Position numbers and translations under genes: made by a program
Shown: in pieces, positions 1 to 6,570 of the stretch
Layout: each line of letters starts with the position of its first letter
How positions within the stretch are numbered: the first letter of the stretch is position 1
Source of the DNA: a virus
Virus record (IMG/VR): IMGVR_UViG_3300027752_000128
Coordinates: 1-21,735 of that record
Length of the DNA: 21,735 nucleotides
Strand: one strand, 5' to 3'
The notes under the pieces: generated by a model
Seen by the model: the letters and a program-made list of their open reading frames with translations, nothing else
What the model was told of the DNA's origin: nothing
Databases searched by the model: none

Positions 1-1
1 C

Positions 2-262
2 GCCTCAAACGTTAACGACCTCAGATACCACGTAGTCAACGTTCTCAACGAAGAGACCGGCGAGTACGAGCAGCAACACAAGGCTGACAGCTTCGACCAA
101 GCCTTAGAGGTTATGGAGAACATGCTCGACGCTAACAACGAGCGCAAAGAAGCAGATCTTCATAAGAGTGACAACGACATCAGCTTCGACGACGAAGACG
201 ATGGCGAGGAAGAAGTAAAGGAAGGTCCAGAGTTCACTGCGCAGATATCTGACGCAGCCTAA
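2..262 (+). CDS. 3' end of an acidic phage protein (5' truncated by window)
   Basis: The frame is open from the first complete codon at base 2 to TAA at 260-262 (86 residues visible); the start lies outside the window. The visible part has a mixed beta/helical beginning (RYHVVNVLNEETGEY), a helical middle, and a strongly acidic stretch (FDDEDDGEEE) near residues 61-70. It ends EFTAQISDAA. Acidic C-terminal tails are common in phage ssDNA-binding proteins and in DNA-mimic or regulatory proteins, but this fragment alone does not identify the family. It is followed directly by a strong rho-independent terminator, so it is the last gene of an upstream rightward transcript. The reading frame is convincing from its length, codon use and terminator placement; the function is unknown. 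Confidence 0.7.
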   Translation, partial: ASNVNDLRYHVVNVLNEETGEYEQQHKADSFDQALEVMENMLDANNERKEADLHKSDNDISFDDEDDGEEEVKEGPEFTAQISDAA

Positions 263-268
263 ATCAAA

Positions 269-301
269 CCCCCCTGGCTTATCAGCTAGGGGGGTTTTTT
301 T
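269..301 (+). terminator. Strong rho-independent terminator
   Basis: Six Cs at 269-274 begin an 11-bp stem (one G-T wobble) with a TATC loop at 280-283. The right arm ends in six Gs at 294 and is followed directly by seven Ts (295-301). It starts 7 bp after the stop of the acidic protein gene and separates that transcript from the early gene cluster starting at 382. Confidence 0.95.
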
Positions 302-381
302 ATGTCCCGAGCCGAAGCCCAGAGCCGGAGCCGAAAAGGGGATCGTGGTGTGCGGTGTGCGGACTAACAAAAGGAAAGGTA

Positions 382-609
382 ATGAATAACTTAATTTTAG
401 AACCCGAACAATGGATCGAGATGAACACTGTACTTGCAGTACTTCTCGCTGAAGATTATGGATTAGGCGGATGTAAGCTTCAAACCGAAAAAGATGAAAA
501 CGGTGATGAACGTTACACAGAAGAAGACCAAGAACGGTTCGACTCATTCTACGGGGAAGCTGAAAACATTATGTATAACCTCAGATTAACCAGATCAGAC
601 GAGAACTAA
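382..609 (+). CDS. Small acidic hypothetical protein
   Basis: This 75-residue protein starts at ATG 382, chosen because an AAGGAAAGG ribosome binding site (371-379) sits just upstream. An in-frame GTG at 355 has no such site. The product is acidic and mostly helical (TEEDQERFDSFYGEAENIMYNLRL), with no membrane segment or recognised domain. It is the first gene after the terminator at 269-301. The next gene carries a nearly identical leader (AAGGAAAGGTAATG), suggesting the two are expressed at similar levels from one message. I do not recognise the family; an accessory early phage protein is the most that can be said. Confidence 0.7.
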   Translation: MNNLILEPEQWIEMNTVLAVLLAEDYGLGGCKLQTEKDENGDERYTEEDQERFDSFYGEAENIMYNLRLTRSDEN

Positions 610-629
610 AAACATCTCAAGGAAAGGTA

Positions 630-887
630 ATGGTCAATATTGATAAAAATATCCCCATCCCAGAGAAAAGTACATCTGGACGCAACGAAGAAATTCACAG
701 CGTACTAGAAGTTATGGAAATTAATGACAGTTTCGAACTTGAAGCTGATGCTGTCAAATCTAACGGGACTAAATTTTCTAGATTCATTAGCACGTTTAGA
801 GCTACTGGCACACTAAGTTATGGATATAAGTTTTCACAGCGATTGTCTAAAGACAGAACGAAAATACGTGTTTGGAGAATCAAATAA
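630..887 (+). CDS. Small phage protein of the 'VDKxxPIP...VWRI' type
   Basis: The 85-residue product starts at ATG 630 behind GGAAAGG (621-627). Its plan is N-terminal VNIDKNIPIPEK, a central 'VLEVMEINDSFEL' strand segment, a basic FSRFISTFR region, and a C-terminal KIRVWRIK. This recalls a common family of very small phage proteins that start with a VxxDKGVPIP-like segment, contain 'MEVGDSF', and end in RVWRI. Their function is not established; the basic, beta-rich make-up suggests nucleic-acid binding, which is inference. It is the second gene of the early cluster, 20 bp after its neighbour. The family resemblance is from memory. Confidence 0.72.
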   Translation: MVNIDKNIPIPEKSTSGRNEEIHSVLEVMEINDSFELEADAVKSNGTKFSRFISTFRATGTLSYGYKFSQRLSKDRTKIRVWRIK

Positions 888-1011
888 TAAAAGCAAGCGA
901 ACCACCTGCCTTGGTTAACTTGCTGGCTTGCGGCTTCCAACAGGCCGTTCCGAATGAGCATGGTCCACTCTCAGCCACAACGGACCACTTTTATAGAACA
1001 GAGGGAGAGTA
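888..1011. other. Intergenic region with several possible RNA hairpins
   Basis: This is the longest gap in the early cluster and has no ORF. It is GC-richer than its flanks and holds GCAAGC (893-898) / GCTTGC (926-931), enclosing a smaller AACCA...TGGTT hairpin. It also has CGGC (931-934) / GCCG (944-947) and TGGTCC (961-966) / GGACCA (982-987) followed by a short T run. It may be an mRNA leader, a small RNA or an attenuator. Only base-pairing potential is seen; no known RNA family was recognised. Confidence 0.35.
961..992 (+). terminator. Possible weak terminator or attenuator hairpin
   Basis: TGGTCC (961-966) can pair with GGACCA (982-987) around a 15-nt loop. It is followed by C and TTTT (989-992), 19 bp before the next start codon. 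The large loop and short T run make it weak, so it could attenuate rather than end transcription. Confidence 0.3.
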
Positions 1012-1254
1012 ATGAATAAACCATCTTTTATTGATGCCATACGCCATCAGCAAACTGCCCGCGAGCGGCACATACGACGGCATCTAAGAAACATGAAACA
1101 CAAGCTCGGTAACGAGACTGTGTTCAAAGTGTGGGAACTACAGAACAACGGCGTAACCCGCACACAGATAGCCGAGCAACTCGGGCTTGAGGTTATGGAA
1201 GTTGTTCGCTTAATTAAGCATTCCGCTTGGCCCAGCCGCAGCGAACAAGGATAA
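1012..1254 (+). CDS. Small helix-turn-helix protein
   Basis: The product has 80 residues. ATG 1012 follows a GGGAGAG ribosome binding site. The N-terminal half is very basic (RERHIRRHLRNMKHK, about residues 17-31). Residues 39-70 form a clear helix-turn-helix of the sigma/resolvase type: FKVWELQNNGVTRTQIAEQ, then LGLEVMEVVRLIK. It is likely a DNA-binding early regulator, but no operator can be assigned. It lies 2 bp upstream of the next gene, which also begins with a helix-turn-helix, so the two are probably translated together. The function is inferred from the motif alone. Confidence 0.75.
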   Translation: MNKPSFIDAIRHQQTARERHIRRHLRNMKHKLGNETVFKVWELQNNGVTRTQIAEQLGLEVMEVVRLIKHSAWPSRSEQG

Positions 1255-1256
1255 CC

Positions 1257-1700
1257 ATGAAACACACACTAAATAACCGGAGCAACAAATTGAGCAAAGC
1301 ACAGAAAATCGTAATGCTTTTAAACGAGCACCCAAAAACCAGTATCAAAAAAATCGCCAAACTAGCAAAAGCAACTCCAGCGTATGTCTACAAACAAAAG
1401 CAGTTGCTTGCTCTGAAACACGGTGTGCAGCCAGTAACTGCCCCCGTCGAAAAAATGCAGCCAAAAGCTGCCCCAGCAAAACAAATATCAGACGGTAGTA
1501 CCGCTAGATACTACGAGTTACCTGGCGGCGCTTCAGAGTTACAGCACCTTATATCGTACAAAGATATGAACTCTCAGTTAGGTGAAATTTTTAGGGAAAC
1601 GTATCGCTACGGCGAAGCATCACACAGTGATCGGTTGCGCGGTATCCGAAAGATTAAGTTTTATGCGTTTGCAGAGGAAGAACGGCTATTAAATCTTTGA
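1257..1700 (+). CDS. HTH protein with DUF3310-like C-terminal domain
   Basis: The product has 147 residues. ATG 1257 is preferred to an in-frame TTG at 1227 because it follows AAGGATA and lies just after the previous stop. Residues 15-50 form a helix-turn-helix (KIVMLLNEHPKTSIKKIAKL, then AKATPAYVYKQKQ). A proline/alanine/lysine-rich linker (about 57-78) leads to residues 84-142 (YYELPGGASELQHLISYKDM...LGEIFRETYRYGE...LRGIRKIKFYAFAEEERL). That part matches the DUF3310 pattern in phage proteins: a start like 'hYq', a central G-N/E-I-K-R-G core, then 'DLKKAxWYLERE'. DUF3310 is sometimes labelled a nucleotide kinase, without firm support. Joining it to a DNA-binding domain suggests a regulator. 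The fusion is visible in one continuous frame; the domain name is from memory. Confidence 0.75.
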   Translation: MKHTLNNRSNKLSKAQKIVMLLNEHPKTSIKKIAKLAKATPAYVYKQKQLLALKHGVQPVTAPVEKMQPKAAPAKQISDGSTARYYELPGGASELQHLISYKDMNSQLGEIFRETYRYGEASHSDRLRGIRKIKFYAFAEEERLLNL

Positions 1701-1708
1701 CTTACAAC

Positions 1709-1864
1709 ATGACCCTAACCGTGACCCACGCAGATGGATCAATCGAACATCTGCATTGGAAAAAAATATCCATGTTAAAGGTCAACAAGGTATGTGACCA
1801 ATTTGTAAACGACGATTTCAAAATCGTTTCACTTACAGTGTCCAAAATCGGAGATGCGCAATGA
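1709..1864 (+). CDS. Short hypothetical protein (51 aa)
   Basis: A short frame fills the gap between two neighbours exactly. It begins at ATG 1709, or at an in-frame TTG at 1697 overlapping the previous stop as TTGA. It ends at TGA 1862-1864, overlapping the next ATG as ATGA. The product looks like a small mixed alpha/beta protein (MTLTVTHADGSIEHLHWKK...FKIVSLTVSKIGDAQ) in which a strand pair precedes and a strand follows a helix. The tight ATGA coupling and full use of the gap argue that it is real. No function is recognised. Confidence 0.6.
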   Translation: MTLTVTHADGSIEHLHWKKISMLKVNKVCDQFVNDDFKIVSLTVSKIGDAQ

Positions 1865-2046
1865 CAGAGAGAACTTACGAAGTTGTCTACGAAGCACCAC
1901 ACACACAAACCTATGTGGTTAAAGCAGCTAGCAGCGAAGAAGCTCAAGAAAAAGCAAAACATGAATTAATGGAAGATCCCTGGACCGAGACTTGGTTCTG
2001 GAGAGCACACAAAGTCAAAACAATTCTAATCGAAGAAAGTAAATGA
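1861..2046 (+). CDS. Small hypothetical protein, strand-helix fold
   Basis: The product has 61 residues. ATG 1861 overlaps the previous stop, and its own TGA overlaps the next ATG at 2043, so three genes are joined by ATGA junctions. The sequence TYEVVYEAPHTQTYVVKAAS followed by SEEAQEKAKHELMED is the familiar small phage/bacterial fold in which a strand pair is followed by an 'S-EEA-xxKA' helix. The C-terminus is a final strand (KVKTILIEE). Proteins of this form are numerous and mostly uncharacterised. It is soluble and acidic, with no catalytic motif. Confidence 0.65.
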   Translation: MTERTYEVVYEAPHTQTYVVKAASSEEAQEKAKHELMEDPWTETWFWRAHKVKTILIEESK

Positions 2047-2357
2047 AAAATTATTTCCCGCAAACCAAAACGATTATCGAAGCGATAGCAGCTACGCGAC
2101 GAGAAATCAGTCAATACAACCGAAGATGGGGAGGCCCAAAATACGTAGTACAAGGCTTAAAGCGAGCCAACGAACGATTGCAACAACTGCAAAACATACT
2201 AAGTTCTCAGGAGAACACTAATGTCAGACTTCTTAACGACCAGCCCGTCGCAACTAAAGCAAGAACTACTTATCCTCATGCAGTACAACGCGATGGCAGT
2301 AGCTCGCGGGCAAAAGCGCATACCGGCAATGATCTGGGGTCCATCAGCTTCTGGTAA
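2043..2357 (+). CDS. Basic helical hypothetical protein overlapping the ATPase gene
   Basis: The frame encodes 104 residues from ATG 2043, coupled by ATGA to its neighbour. Residues 7-55 look like a real small basic helical protein (TIIEAIAATRREISQYNRRW, then RANERLQQLQNIL). The last 45 residues are encoded inside the start of the next gene in another frame. They are low in structure (VATKARTTYPHAVQRDGSSS), so that tail may be only a by-product of the overlap. The overlap is 137 nt, much longer than the 1-47 nt overlaps seen at most junctions here. A frameshift or assembly error that removed an earlier stop cannot be excluded. The function is unknown. Confidence 0.55.
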   Translation: MKNYFPQTKTIIEAIAATRREISQYNRRWGGPKYVVQGLKRANERLQQLQNILSSQENTNVRLLNDQPVATKARTTYPHAVQRDGSSSRAKAHTGNDLGSISFW

Positions 2358-3282
2358 ATCAGCAATTGTTGACGAGGTAATCCAAGAGTTAGGTTATCCA
2401 TCCTACGATTTCCGCGCCAATCTACACGAACCTACCGACTTGTTAGGTTTTCCGTTCGTTACTAAACAAGAAGACAACAGTAACGTAACACGGCCTACAT
2501 CCGACTATGCCCCGTTTAGCTGGTTACCCACTGGCAACAAGCCAGAAAACAAAAACTTCGTTATTAAGTGCGAAGAAGTACCCAATGCAACACCGGACAT
2601 GCAGGCGGCTATGTACCAAATGACCTATGACTTTATGGTTGGCGGACATGCACTAGACGACACCGCCCAGGTGATCTTGCTAGGTAACCGTATGGAAGAT
2701 CACGGTAATACCTACGACATGCCAGAGCCACTCAAACTGCGTATGCAGCACTTCGTCTTAGAATCCAACATTGACGACTTCGCTCGATGGGCATCACTCA
2801 ACAACATCTACCCAATGATCATTGCGTTCCTAAGATGGCAACCGCAGTACCTACACGCTATCGACAACGATGCGTACACCAGCCCAACAGCACGAAGCTG
2901 GCACATGCTCAGTGACCGTCTGTCGATGCCAACACCAAACCGTATGTTAACCGTACAAGCGCACGTAGGTATTGCAGCAGCCCGTGCATTCTTAGGGTTC
3001 GAAAAAGACTTCGACCAGATCCCAGATATGGACGAGTTACTTCTAGAACCAACCAAAGCAGAAGTACCAGAAGGCGCATTGCTCTATGCCGTATGTTCTT
3101 CACTGATTGCCAGAGTTAGCACCACTAACTTTGCAGCAGTGATCACGTACATAAACCGCATACCCCCTGACTATCAGATCGTTTTCTTCCGCGACGTACT
3201 GAAAGTAAAACCTGAGTTGGCAGAAGAACCACCCTTTATGGATTGGATTACCCGTAACGCCGACATCGGCAACATTCTTTAG
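2221..3282 (+). CDS. MoxR/CobS-type AAA+ ATPase
   Basis: This is a 353-residue AAA+ protein of the MoxR group, which acts as a chaperone-like motor and usually works with a VWA-domain partner. Walker A is GPSASGKS (residues 40-47). The Walker B region is FVIKCEEVPNA (about 113-123), with E118/E119 in place of the usual DE. Sensor 1 is in VILLGNRMED (N156), and R174 in LKLRMQHF is a candidate arginine finger. The start at ATG 2221 follows CAGGAGA and leaves the normal short helix before Walker A. It opens a block that ends with a DUF2201-VWA protein at 5013-6239. In phage genomes such proteins are often labelled CobS, but nothing nearby suggests cobalamin synthesis. Protein remodelling during infection is inferred. 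Confidence 0.88.
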   Translation: MSDFLTTSPSQLKQELLILMQYNAMAVARGQKRIPAMIWGPSASGKSAIVDEVIQELGYPSYDFRANLHEPTDLLGFPFVTKQEDNSNVTRPTSDYAPFSWLPTGNKPENKNFVIKCEEVPNATPDMQAAMYQMTYDFMVGGHALDDTAQVILLGNRMEDHGNTYDMPEPLKLRMQHFVLESNIDDFARWASLNNIYPMIIAFLRWQPQYLHAIDNDAYTSPTARSWHMLSDRLSMPTPNRMLTVQAHVGIAAARAFLGFEKDFDQIPDMDELLLEPTKAEVPEGALLYAVCSSLIARVSTTNFAAVITYINRIPPDYQIVFFRDVLKVKPELAEEPPFMDWITRNADIGNIL

Positions 3283-3293
3283 GAGTAATAGAC

Positions 3294-4175
3294 ATGGCTT
3301 CAGTAAATCTCAACATCGAACTGCGCTCCCACATCGTAAAAAATATGGACAAGACATTCACGTTACCCGAAATTCGCTACGCACCAATCGAAGAACAATG
3401 GGCGCAAGATCGTCACAGCAACATCTCCACCCAACGTTTTATAGAAGATAACAAAGATATTTGTGAAGACCTGCTAACTACACTAGGTGACACAACTAGC
3501 AAGCTTGATACAGATCTAACCGGAAAGCCTCTAACCTTCGAATTTAAATTAGTTGATCTACCTGATCACCTTATTAATTTTGATATAGAAGGAATAGCCG
3601 AACACAGCTATCAAATTAATATGATAAATAATGCGCTTAGGTGGAATTCAGGCGTAGAACTTTTTCACATTAACCAAAAATACCCCAACGATCTTGCAGA
3701 CCAATGGGGCTACGCAGATAGAGAAAGCTACAAACAAGCTGTTTCAATTACTAATTTCGCATCAATATGGCCAGAAAAATTTAAACCAGCACATTCTCCT
3801 AATGTTACATCCGAACACATGAATCACAGCACACATAGTAGAATTAATCTAACCATTTGGTATTTGCCCTTTGAGCAATTACCGACTCAAGTCCAAGACC
3901 ACATCGAACTGTGGGCCAAAGCCTCTAAAATTGCACTGAAACGTGACAAAGCAACACGACAAATACGTAATATTTTAGATGAGTGCAGAACCGTAGGTCA
4001 GTTCTTATCTGTCTTCCCCGAAGGCCAGCACCTGTTACCAACAGAAGTTATCCAGCGACTGCACGAAAAACCCCCTAAGAAAGCCAAACGTAAAGTAGAC
4101 CTTACCGATTTGGGTATCGAAGATCTTGGCCACATAAAACAATCAATCTTGCTAAACAAAATTGGAGCCAGTTAA
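3294..4175 (+). CDS. Unknown phage protein between ATPase and DUF3150-like gene
   Basis: The 293-residue product starts at ATG 3294 behind AGGAG (3281-3285). No catalytic motif is certain. Residues 1-30 start 'VNLNIELRSHIVKNMDKTFT'. A C-terminal stretch (RNILDECRTVGQFLSVFPEGQHLLPTEV in pieces, about residues 224-251) resembles the 'T-xx-L-xx-WPE-xxx-LLP' ending of phage proteins of the Nmad5 type, named for association with nucleotide modification. The C-terminus is then basic (KPPKKAKRK). The stretch around 3540-3860 is more AT-rich than its neighbours. It is followed with a 1-nt overlap by the DUF3150-like gene, so it may belong functionally with the ATPase block. The Nmad5 link is weak; treat the gene as unknown. 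Confidence 0.8.
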   Translation: MASVNLNIELRSHIVKNMDKTFTLPEIRYAPIEEQWAQDRHSNISTQRFIEDNKDICEDLLTTLGDTTSKLDTDLTGKPLTFEFKLVDLPDHLINFDIEGIAEHSYQINMINNALRWNSGVELFHINQKYPNDLADQWGYADRESYKQAVSITNFASIWPEKFKPAHSPNVTSEHMNHSTHSRINLTIWYLPFEQLPTQVQDHIELWAKASKIALKRDKATRQIRNILDECRTVGQFLSVFPEGQHLLPTEVIQRLHEKPPKKAKRKVDLTDLGIEDLGHIKQSILLNKIGAS

Positions 4176-5152
4176 TGCTAACTAATGACAACGCTTTGGT
4201 GTGGACCTTAACCATCCACTCCTTCGACGGTAAAGTAGCAGACAAAAGTCTTACTAGAGAAATCAATAATAGTTACGAAGCAGACGAATCAGCAGGCAAT
4301 TACACCAGGAGGATAGTCCCGCCCTTAATGCTAGCGAAAACTAACGCTGCCAAAAGTAAAATGCGCGACGAATTCAATGCAGCAACTCACCCGCACCACG
4401 GCAAAGGCTCACGAACCGGAGCCAAGAAACGCTACCTAGATGTGAAAGCTATCATTGAACAACACTCAGCTATCCTCGATCACGAAGCTGATCACTTCAT
4501 GATTCAGTATTCCGATTGGATAATCAGAGGTGGCCCAGAACAATATCTAAAGAAAATGTATAAGCCTAACCTCTACCCAGAGGCCAGCCAAATACGTCAA
4601 CGATTCTTTGCCGAATACAGTGTCTTACCTTATACGGTTCCACCAACTGGAGACTCGTCTCTCGACCTCACGCTAGTAGAAGAGTTCGAAAAAGCACAGT
4701 TAAAAGAAGATCAGCTAGTCCGCACAGATATCTCAAATCGCATCCACGACATCGTCAGCAAGATATACCAGCGCCTGATCAGCGACGGCAAGTTCAGGAA
4801 AGACCCATTCGAAAATCTCAGCGAGAAAGCAGAGTTAATTAAAACTCTAAATATATTTGACGACCCACGCATTGATTCAATTGCAATCGACGCAGCTAGA
4901 TTAGCTAACACAGACCTTTCAGCAATACGCAAAGACGACTCACAGAGATCTACCTCTGCCAACCAAGCCAATGACCTATTGGCAAAACTAGAAAAACTTA
5001 GGAACACACCACATGTTGAATGCAGACCTGACACCAGACCAGAAGATCAACAAAGCCAAGACATTGTTAAGCCTAAACCACGTTTGGTACTCAATGATTC
5101 TGTACCTACTGAAATTCAAACCAACATCAGCCGTTCCAACGTTCGCAACTAA
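4175..5152 (+). CDS. DUF3150-like protein of the ATPase/VWA set
   Basis: The product has 325 residues; ATG 4175 overlaps the previous stop as TAATG. Features typical of the phage family usually found between a MoxR ATPase and a VWA protein are visible. There is an N-terminal strand (LVWTLTIHSF), a basic 'KKRYLDVKAIIEQHSAILDHEADHFM' helix (in pieces, about residues 86-111), and 'YPEASQIRQRFFAEYSVLPY' (about 133-152) followed by a D-rich loop. A long helical region then contains NRIHDIVSKIYQRL (about 187-200). The last 46 residues overlap the next gene in another frame and look unstructured. It is probably the third part of the ATPase/VWA machine. The molecular role is unknown and the family name is from memory. 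Confidence 0.75.
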   Translation: MLTNDNALVWTLTIHSFDGKVADKSLTREINNSYEADESAGNYTRRIVPPLMLAKTNAAKSKMRDEFNAATHPHHGKGSRTGAKKRYLDVKAIIEQHSAILDHEADHFMIQYSDWIIRGGPEQYLKKMYKPNLYPEASQIRQRFFAEYSVLPYTVPPTGDSSLDLTLVEEFEKAQLKEDQLVRTDISNRIHDIVSKIYQRLISDGKFRKDPFENLSEKAELIKTLNIFDDPRIDSIAIDAARLANTDLSAIRKDDSQRSTSANQANDLLAKLEKLRNTPHVECRPDTRPEDQQSQDIVKPKPRLVLNDSVPTEIQTNISRSNVRN

Positions 5153-6239
5153 CGGCGTATTTCTTTTCTACAACCCCGATCACTTAAAAACGCTAACAGT
5201 GTTAGAAATCACAGGCGCACTAGCCCACGAGATCCTGCACTGTGTCCTGCAACACTTTAATCGTGACAGCGGGCGCGATAAAAAGCTCTACAACATAGCC
5301 GCTGACCTAGTCATCAATTACTTGCTACGTATTCAAGGCTTCATCCTCCCTCAGTATGTTCTCTACGAGTACATGGGTGTCCACGGCGCTAACAAGAGTG
5401 CCGATCAATGCTACGAAGAGTTAGCTGCCTTATCTGGTAACAACGGAAAAAGTAAACCTAACGATGACGGCACTCCAGGTACGCCAGGTACAGCAGATGA
5501 CGGCAGCGTCACACCGCAAGATCACAGTGAAGCTTGCACATGCACAATCTTAGAACCAGGCATGGATGAAGATGGCAATCCAATGGATAGCGAGTTCAAC
5601 GAAGCAGAAACCACACTTGATTGGGAGATGGCAGTAGAAAGCGCCACCAAAGAAGCCAAGCGAGTTGGTCAAATGCCAGGAGCCTTAGAAGAAATAATCA
5701 AAGCTCTGCTTAGACCGCAGGTTAACTGGGTAGCAGCCACCCGCAAGTGGATGTTTAACGACAACTCCGTCAGGAATTACAACAAGTTCAAAAAACGCTG
5801 GTTATCCAACGACGTTTACTTACCACGTAAGTTCAATAAGAAACTTGGCAACGGCGCTATTGTCATCGACAGTTCCGGCTCTTGCTCAACCGCACAAGAA
5901 CAAGGCTTCTGTTCAGAGATCAGCAGCATTTTGTCAGCATTCAAGCCCGACGAAATATTGTTCTTCTCTTGTGACACACAGGTCCATGAACCTAGAACCC
6001 TTACCCCCAAAGATCTGCCACTCAATAATCTAGCAATCCACGGACGCGGCGGTACAGCGTTCAATCCAGCGTTCCAATATATCGAATCGCTAGATAAGAA
6101 ACCTAATTGGTTAATTTATTTTACCGATCTAGATATCCAAGAAAATCGTCTGCCCGAAGATCCTGGCTACCCAGTTCTCTGGGTATGTAACGACAAACGA
6201 AGAACAGGTCCATTCGGCAAAACCGTATACATCACATAA
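5013..6239 (+). CDS. DUF2201 metallopeptidase-like plus VWA protein (CobT-like)
   Basis: A 408-residue protein with two recognisable parts. Residues 10-115 resemble the DUF2201 zincin-like domain: 'FATNGVFLFYNPDHL', HEILH (72-76, the HExxH zinc motif), H81 and 'YNIAADLVINYLL' (93-105). A flexible, Gly/Thr/Asp-rich linker (about 141-205) follows. Residues 280-408 form a VWA-like domain with MIDAS motif DSSGS (286-290), the conserved Thr in GRGGTAF (T348) and the Asp in YFTDLD (D372). The start is fixed by the N-terminal domain, so the 140-nt overlap with the previous gene is real if the sequence is right. VWA proteins of this kind are partners of MoxR ATPases. Whether it cuts proteins is not shown. 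Confidence 0.88.
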   Translation: MLNADLTPDQKINKAKTLLSLNHVWYSMILYLLKFKPTSAVPTFATNGVFLFYNPDHLKTLTVLEITGALAHEILHCVLQHFNRDSGRDKKLYNIAADLVINYLLRIQGFILPQYVLYEYMGVHGANKSADQCYEELAALSGNNGKSKPNDDGTPGTPGTADDGSVTPQDHSEACTCTILEPGMDEDGNPMDSEFNEAETTLDWEMAVESATKEAKRVGQMPGALEEIIKALLRPQVNWVAATRKWMFNDNSVRNYNKFKKRWLSNDVYLPRKFNKKLGNGAIVIDSSGSCSTAQEQGFCSEISSILSAFKPDEILFFSCDTQVHEPRTLTPKDLPLNNLAIHGRGGTAFNPAFQYIESLDKKPNWLIYFTDLDIQENRLPEDPGYPVLWVCNDKRRTGPFGKTVYIT

Positions 6240-6272
6240 ACACAATTCCCTAAAAGAAATATGTAGTTCTAG

Positions 6273-6318
6273 CTAACTCGTTGCCTTTCACGAATGCAGG
6301 AGTTAGTGTTACTAACTC
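6273..6318. promoter_or_regulatory. Mutually exclusive hairpins / possible operator before polymerase operon
   Basis: GAGTTAG (6300-6306) can pair with CTAACTC at 6273-6279, or GAGTTAGT (6300-6307) can pair with ACTAACTC at 6311-6318 across a 3-nt loop. The second hairpin ends two bases before the GGAG ribosome binding site of the next gene. The same bases make the 15-bp inverted repeat GTTAGTGTTACTAAC (6302-6316), found also at 15431. It could act as a protein operator or as an RNA switch. Confidence 0.5.
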
Positions 6319-6330
6319 TCGGAGAAACTG

Positions 6331-6570
6331 ATGGAAATGTATTTTGTTGAAGCAGATGAAACTGCGATTCAATACACACTAAAAACAGAACCACCGGAAG
6401 CAATGTATTGGACTACATACAAACTTAAAAAGTCCGACATAAAAATAATCTCAAAGATGGACCGCTCACAAGCAGCCATGTACCGAGAAAAAATCTTAGC
6501 CTCAATCCAGAACGGAGAACAAAAGGCAAATGCACGCACTACAACAAACACTGCCGTCCGCAGAAAATGA
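6331..6570 (+). CDS. Small hypothetical protein upstream of DNA polymerase
   Basis: The product has 79 residues. ATG 6331 sits six bases after GGAG (6321-6324), immediately downstream of the inverted repeats at 6273-6318. The N-terminal half is beta-rich (MEMYFVEADETAIQYTLKTE), then comes a lysine-rich region (YKLKKSDIKIISKMDR) and a helix (SQAAMYREKILASIQ). The last residues are polar and basic. Its 3' end overlaps the polymerase gene by 41 nt, so it is probably translationally coupled to it. It is the first gene of the polymerase operon; no family is recognised. Confidence 0.65.
   Translation: MEMYFVEADETAIQYTLKTEPPEAMYWTTYKLKKSDIKIISKMDRSQAAMYREKILASIQNGEQKANARTTTNTAVRRK

Noticed and set aside
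104-547. A 147-codon minus-strand ORF
   Set aside because: It runs antisense across a real gene end, a strong terminator and the next gene, and its Leu/Phe/Ser/Cys-rich product is typical of a shadow frame.
2221-6239. Cobalamin biosynthesis genes (cobS/cobT)
   Set aside because: The proteins share the AAA+ and VWA plan with CobS/CobT, but no cobalamin pathway gene is nearby and the HExxH domain is of the DUF2201 type; the label would mislead.
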